From Conchocele bisecta (Eukaryota; Mollusca; Bivalvia; Lucinida; Thyasiridae), in contig CM055265.1 of assembly GCA_029237695.1 (NCBI GenBank), positions 44,943,331 through 45,007,330 on the forward strand: DNA of 64,000 bases. Reading direction: 5' to 3'. Position 1 is the first letter of the stretch. Each line of letters opens with the position of its first letter. The notes under the pieces are model-generated. The model worked only from the letters and a program-made list of their open reading frames with translations. It made no database searches and was not told where the DNA came from. The position numbers and the translations under genes were made by a program. Below are positions 63,546-64,000 of the stretch, one piece after another.

Positions 63546-64000
63546 GAATTTATAGTTTTTCGTTGCTATTTTTATCGGGTTAACCGTACCCAGAGTAAAG
63601 TTTATCAATCAAATCATTTGAATGTGTTTCGATTGGTTTCTTCAGCAGGGATTCTCAAGCACTGTTAATGGGTATATTAATTTAGGTAAACGCGAAAATG
63701 TTGGGAAGTAATTTTAGTTTTCACTACTTAACAATTCAAAGTTGGTTGGGGTGGGGAAAAATAGATACTAATTGCTGCATTGCTAAAAATATTTTCGGTA
63801 GGTTAAAATACTCCTTTTAATTGCTATACCTAATCTGGGCGCTCTATATCATAATGTTTTTGCAAACTATTGCAGATCCCGATTTTTAATTTGCACATTT
63901 GTTGTGAATTTTTTTTGATTTTTGAAATTTTTAAAAATCAAAACCTTCATCGATAAATGGAATAGTTCTGAAATTTGTAATCAAAGAGTACCTTCAATGT
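63546..64000. other. DDX1 intron 11, no feature
   Basis: Nothing recognised beyond the LINE relic. Confidence 0.4.

Overview
The window is a stretch of animal nuclear genome, most likely from a bivalve mollusc. That assignment is an inference from three things: short conserved exons spread over very long introns, the types of dispersed repeat (tandem-core elements with ACGG-type microsatellites, many hairpin MITEs, LINE relics), and repeat ends of the AACAAGAG/CTCTTGTT type that I associate with bivalve genomes. Nothing prokaryotic was seen, and no intact transposase, rRNA or functional tRNA gene was found.

Two housekeeping genes occupy the window head to head. DHODH (mitochondrial class 2 dihydroorotate dehydrogenase, de novo pyrimidine synthesis) runs leftward from a start at 31146 through eight exons to 15271. 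The joined exons keep frame and give about 384 residues, and the usual extreme C-terminus was not located. DDX1 (DEAD-box RNA helicase with a SPRY insert) runs rightward from 31401 through eleven recognised exons to 59704. It leaves the window after motif Ia, so the rest of the helicase core lies beyond position 64000. The start codons are 254 bp apart. The shared promoter carries an imperfect inverted repeat, with an ETS-type CGGAAGT site in each arm and a composite ETS/CRE site on the DDX1 side.

Almost everything else is repeat. From 1 to 15 kb lie hairpin MITEs, tandem-core elements and a four-deep nest of insertions (9328-10942). From 15 to 31 kb are the DHODH introns, with a 23-bp minisatellite, piggyBac-like MITEs at TTAA sites and SINE-like repeats. 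From 31 to 42 kb is the 10.9 kb first intron of DDX1, with a LINE relic and a 2.2 kb tandem element. From 42 to 60 kb are the DDX1 exons, where MITE ends repeatedly lie within about 40 bp of splice sites. Within this stretch a Tigger/pogo-like element (46826-48110) keeps both inverted ends, a TA duplication and the start of a CENP-B-like transposase. From 60 to 64 kb is a second LINE relic, broken by later insertions.

Repeat boundaries were read by eye by comparing copies inside this window, so ends are good to a few bases where a target duplication is cited and approximate elsewhere.
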